Assembly: GCA_964387695.1 (NCBI GenBank)
Contig: CAYLXI010000085.1
Span: forward strand, 1-7,231
DNA length: 7,231 nt
Source: Thiosulfativibrio sp964387695
GTDB taxonomy: Bacteria > Pseudomonadota > Gammaproteobacteria > Thiomicrospirales > Thiomicrospiraceae
Reading direction: 5' to 3'
Position 1 is the first letter of the stretch; each line of letters opens with the position of its first letter. The position numbers and the translations under genes are program-made. Positions 5,883 through 7,231 of this stretch are shown here, in pieces. The notes under the pieces were generated by a model. That model had not been told where the DNA came from, did not search any database, and worked only from the letters and a program-made list of their open reading frames with translations.

Positions 5883-5950
5883 ATAAATACCTTAATCAAT
5901 TTTTATTACACTTATCATTTTAACCAATCTTGGCTTGGAGAGATAAAAAC

Positions 5951-7231
5951 ATGTTTGGTGCAAAAACAGCAAAAATTGCTAGCTTAAAAAAACAAAATTC
6001 AGAGTTAATGGATATCATGAATGCAATAGATGGATCTTTTGCAACGATTGAATTTGATCTTTTTGGGAATATATTAACGGCAAATTCTAACTTTTTAAAA
6101 ACGGTAGGTTATTCTTTAAACGAAATACAAGGTAAGCATCATAGTATTTTTGTTGATCCAGAGTATAAAAAATCTAACGACTACATTAACTTTTGGAAAA
6201 AACTTGCACAAGGAGAAGTTTTTTCTGGCAGGTTCCTCCGTATTAACAAAGCAAAGGAAGAGGTTTGGATTGAAGCAACTTATGCCTCAATTAAAGATAA
6301 ATCTGGCTCTCCTTATAAAGTCGTTAAGCTCGCAACGAATATCAGCGCTCAAGTTCATAAAGAGCTTGAATCCAAAGCTAAATTACGCTCAATTGACAAA
6401 AGTTATGCCGTTATTGAGTTTGAAACTGATGGCAAAATCATATCTGCAAATAAAAACTTTTGTGATGCTTTAGGTTATACAGAAGATGAAATTATTGGCA
6501 AACATCACCATATCTTTGTAGATAAAAAATATGCAAACTCAAATGAATATAAAAACTTTTGGCTAGAGCTATCTGAAAGTCAAGATCATGTTGGTGTTTT
6601 TTCTAGAATAACTAAAGAGGGCAAAGAAATTTGGATTCAGGCAGCTTATATCCCTGTTAAAAAACCTGGTAAAAAACCTCACAAAGTTATTAAAATAGCT
6701 TCTGATATAACCCAACAGAAAATGCATGAAATACATTTATCTCTTATGGTAGAAGAAGCTGGAGAAGTATTGCAAGATGTATCTAAAGGAGATTTAACAA
6801 ACGATGTTAAGGGTGAATATAAAAACGAACTTCATAAACTAAAAACTCATTTAAATAACAGCATTCAAACTCTTTCATCTGCTATGAATGAAATTAAAAC
6901 TTCTGTAAAGTCTGTATCAGAATCAGAAAAAGAAGTGACTGCCCTGTCTCAATCATTGTCTCAACGAACAGAAAAAAGCACTCAATCAATTCAGCACACA
7001 AATAGTGTCATGACAAAAACACAAGAACAGGTAAAAACCACCCAAATAAAAGTAGATGAAGCTCGTCGCTCAACGGTTGAACAGCAAAATCTTATTGATA
7101 CGGGAACGCAGCTGATGTCCCAATCTCTAACTGCCATGGAACAAATAAAAGGCTCTTCCGAAGAGATTACTAATATTGTCTCTTTAATTGATGGGATTGC
7201 TTTTCAAACCAATCTATTGGCACTCAATGCA
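5951..7231 (+). CDS. Soluble methyl-accepting chemotaxis protein with tandem PAS domains (3' end beyond window)
   Basis: The 427 visible residues form a cytoplasmic chemoreceptor that would signal to CheA/CheW. No hydrophobic membrane segment is present. A short N-terminal helix (1-22) precedes PAS1 (about 25-132) and PAS2 (about 147-254). The two share the pattern IEF...G.I..AN.NF....GY...EI.GKHH.IFVD followed by NFW, VWI or IWI, and KV.K.A..I, with a constant 122-residue offset. A HAMP-like linker follows (about 265-320, with SKGDLTNDVKGEYKNELHKL). From about 320 the methyl-accepting coiled coil begins, and it reaches the highly conserved hairpin core IAFQTNLLALNA (416-427), where the window ends. 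The start at 5951 has GGAG at 5937-5940. PAS domains of this kind in other receptors bind FAD or heme, but the ligand here is unknown. The gene is divergent from aroC across 188 bases. Confidence 0.95.
   Translation, partial: MFGAKTAKIASLKKQNSELMDIMNAIDGSFATIEFDLFGNILTANSNFLKTVGYSLNEIQGKHHSIFVDPEYKKSNDYINFWKKLAQGEVFSGRFLRINKAKEEVWIEATYASIKDKSGSPYKVVKLATNISAQVHKELESKAKLRSIDKSYAVIEFETDGKIISANKNFCDALGYTEDEIIGKHHHIFVDKKYANSNEYKNFWLELSESQDHVGVFSRITKEGKEIWIQAAYIPVKKPGKKPHKVIKIASDITQQKMHEIHLSLMVEEAGEVLQDVSKGDLTNDVKGEYKNELHKLKTHLNNSIQTLSSAMNEIKTSVKSVSESEKEVTALSQSLSQRTEKSTQSIQHTNSVMTKTQEQVKTTQIKVDEARRSTVEQQNLIDTGTQLMSQSLTAMEQIKGSSEEITNIVSLIDGIAFQTNLLALNA

Noticed and set aside
6150..6473. Open frame of 107 codons in another phase of the chemoreceptor gene
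   Set aside because: It overlaps the PAS-coding frame, which has clear domain motifs; the alternative is low-complexity Leu/Lys-rich sequence.

Overview
The window looks like chromosomal DNA of an AT-rich gammaproteobacterium. This rests on the protein types (a 334-residue TrpS, an E. coli-type metal-dependent GloA, PpnP, and a soluble PAS-containing chemoreceptor) and on frequent A/T third codon positions. A marine or sulfur-oxidising lineage of the Thiomicrospira/Piscirickettsiaceae kind is only a guess. One run of ten N's (3257-3266) marks an assembly gap.

Layout from left to right. Bases 1-44 are the right end of a dispersed repeat. Next comes trpS (79-1083, +), which converges with and overlaps by 9 bp a minus-strand pair: a SulP anion transporter (1400-2986) followed one base later by a small DUF3817-type membrane protein (1075-1398). 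Upstream of sulP is a 233-base intergenic stretch with two spaced inverted repeats. It leads into a small plus-strand gene (3220-3358) that the gap cuts in two. A second, fuller copy of the repeat follows (3362-3511). A minus-strand cluster then reads aroC (4659-5762), a decayed MFS transporter (about 4286-4603), gloA (3889-4284) and ppnP (3582-3902). Divergent from aroC, a cytoplasmic methyl-accepting chemotaxis protein with two PAS domains starts at 5951 and runs off the right edge.

The intact named genes are mostly housekeeping. TrpS charges tRNA-Trp, and AroC makes chorismate, the precursor of tryptophan. GloA detoxifies methylglyoxal, and PpnP cleaves nucleosides with phosphate. gloA and ppnP overlap by 14 bp and are probably translationally coupled. 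SulP and its partner form a two-gene membrane unit of unknown substrate.

I do not see an undescribed multi-gene system. The points most worth a second look are the gap-split small gene, the structured dispersed repeat, the MFS remnant whose conserved Trp codon appears to have become a stop, the SulP/DUF3817 pair, and a possible sigma-54 promoter in front of the chemoreceptor.
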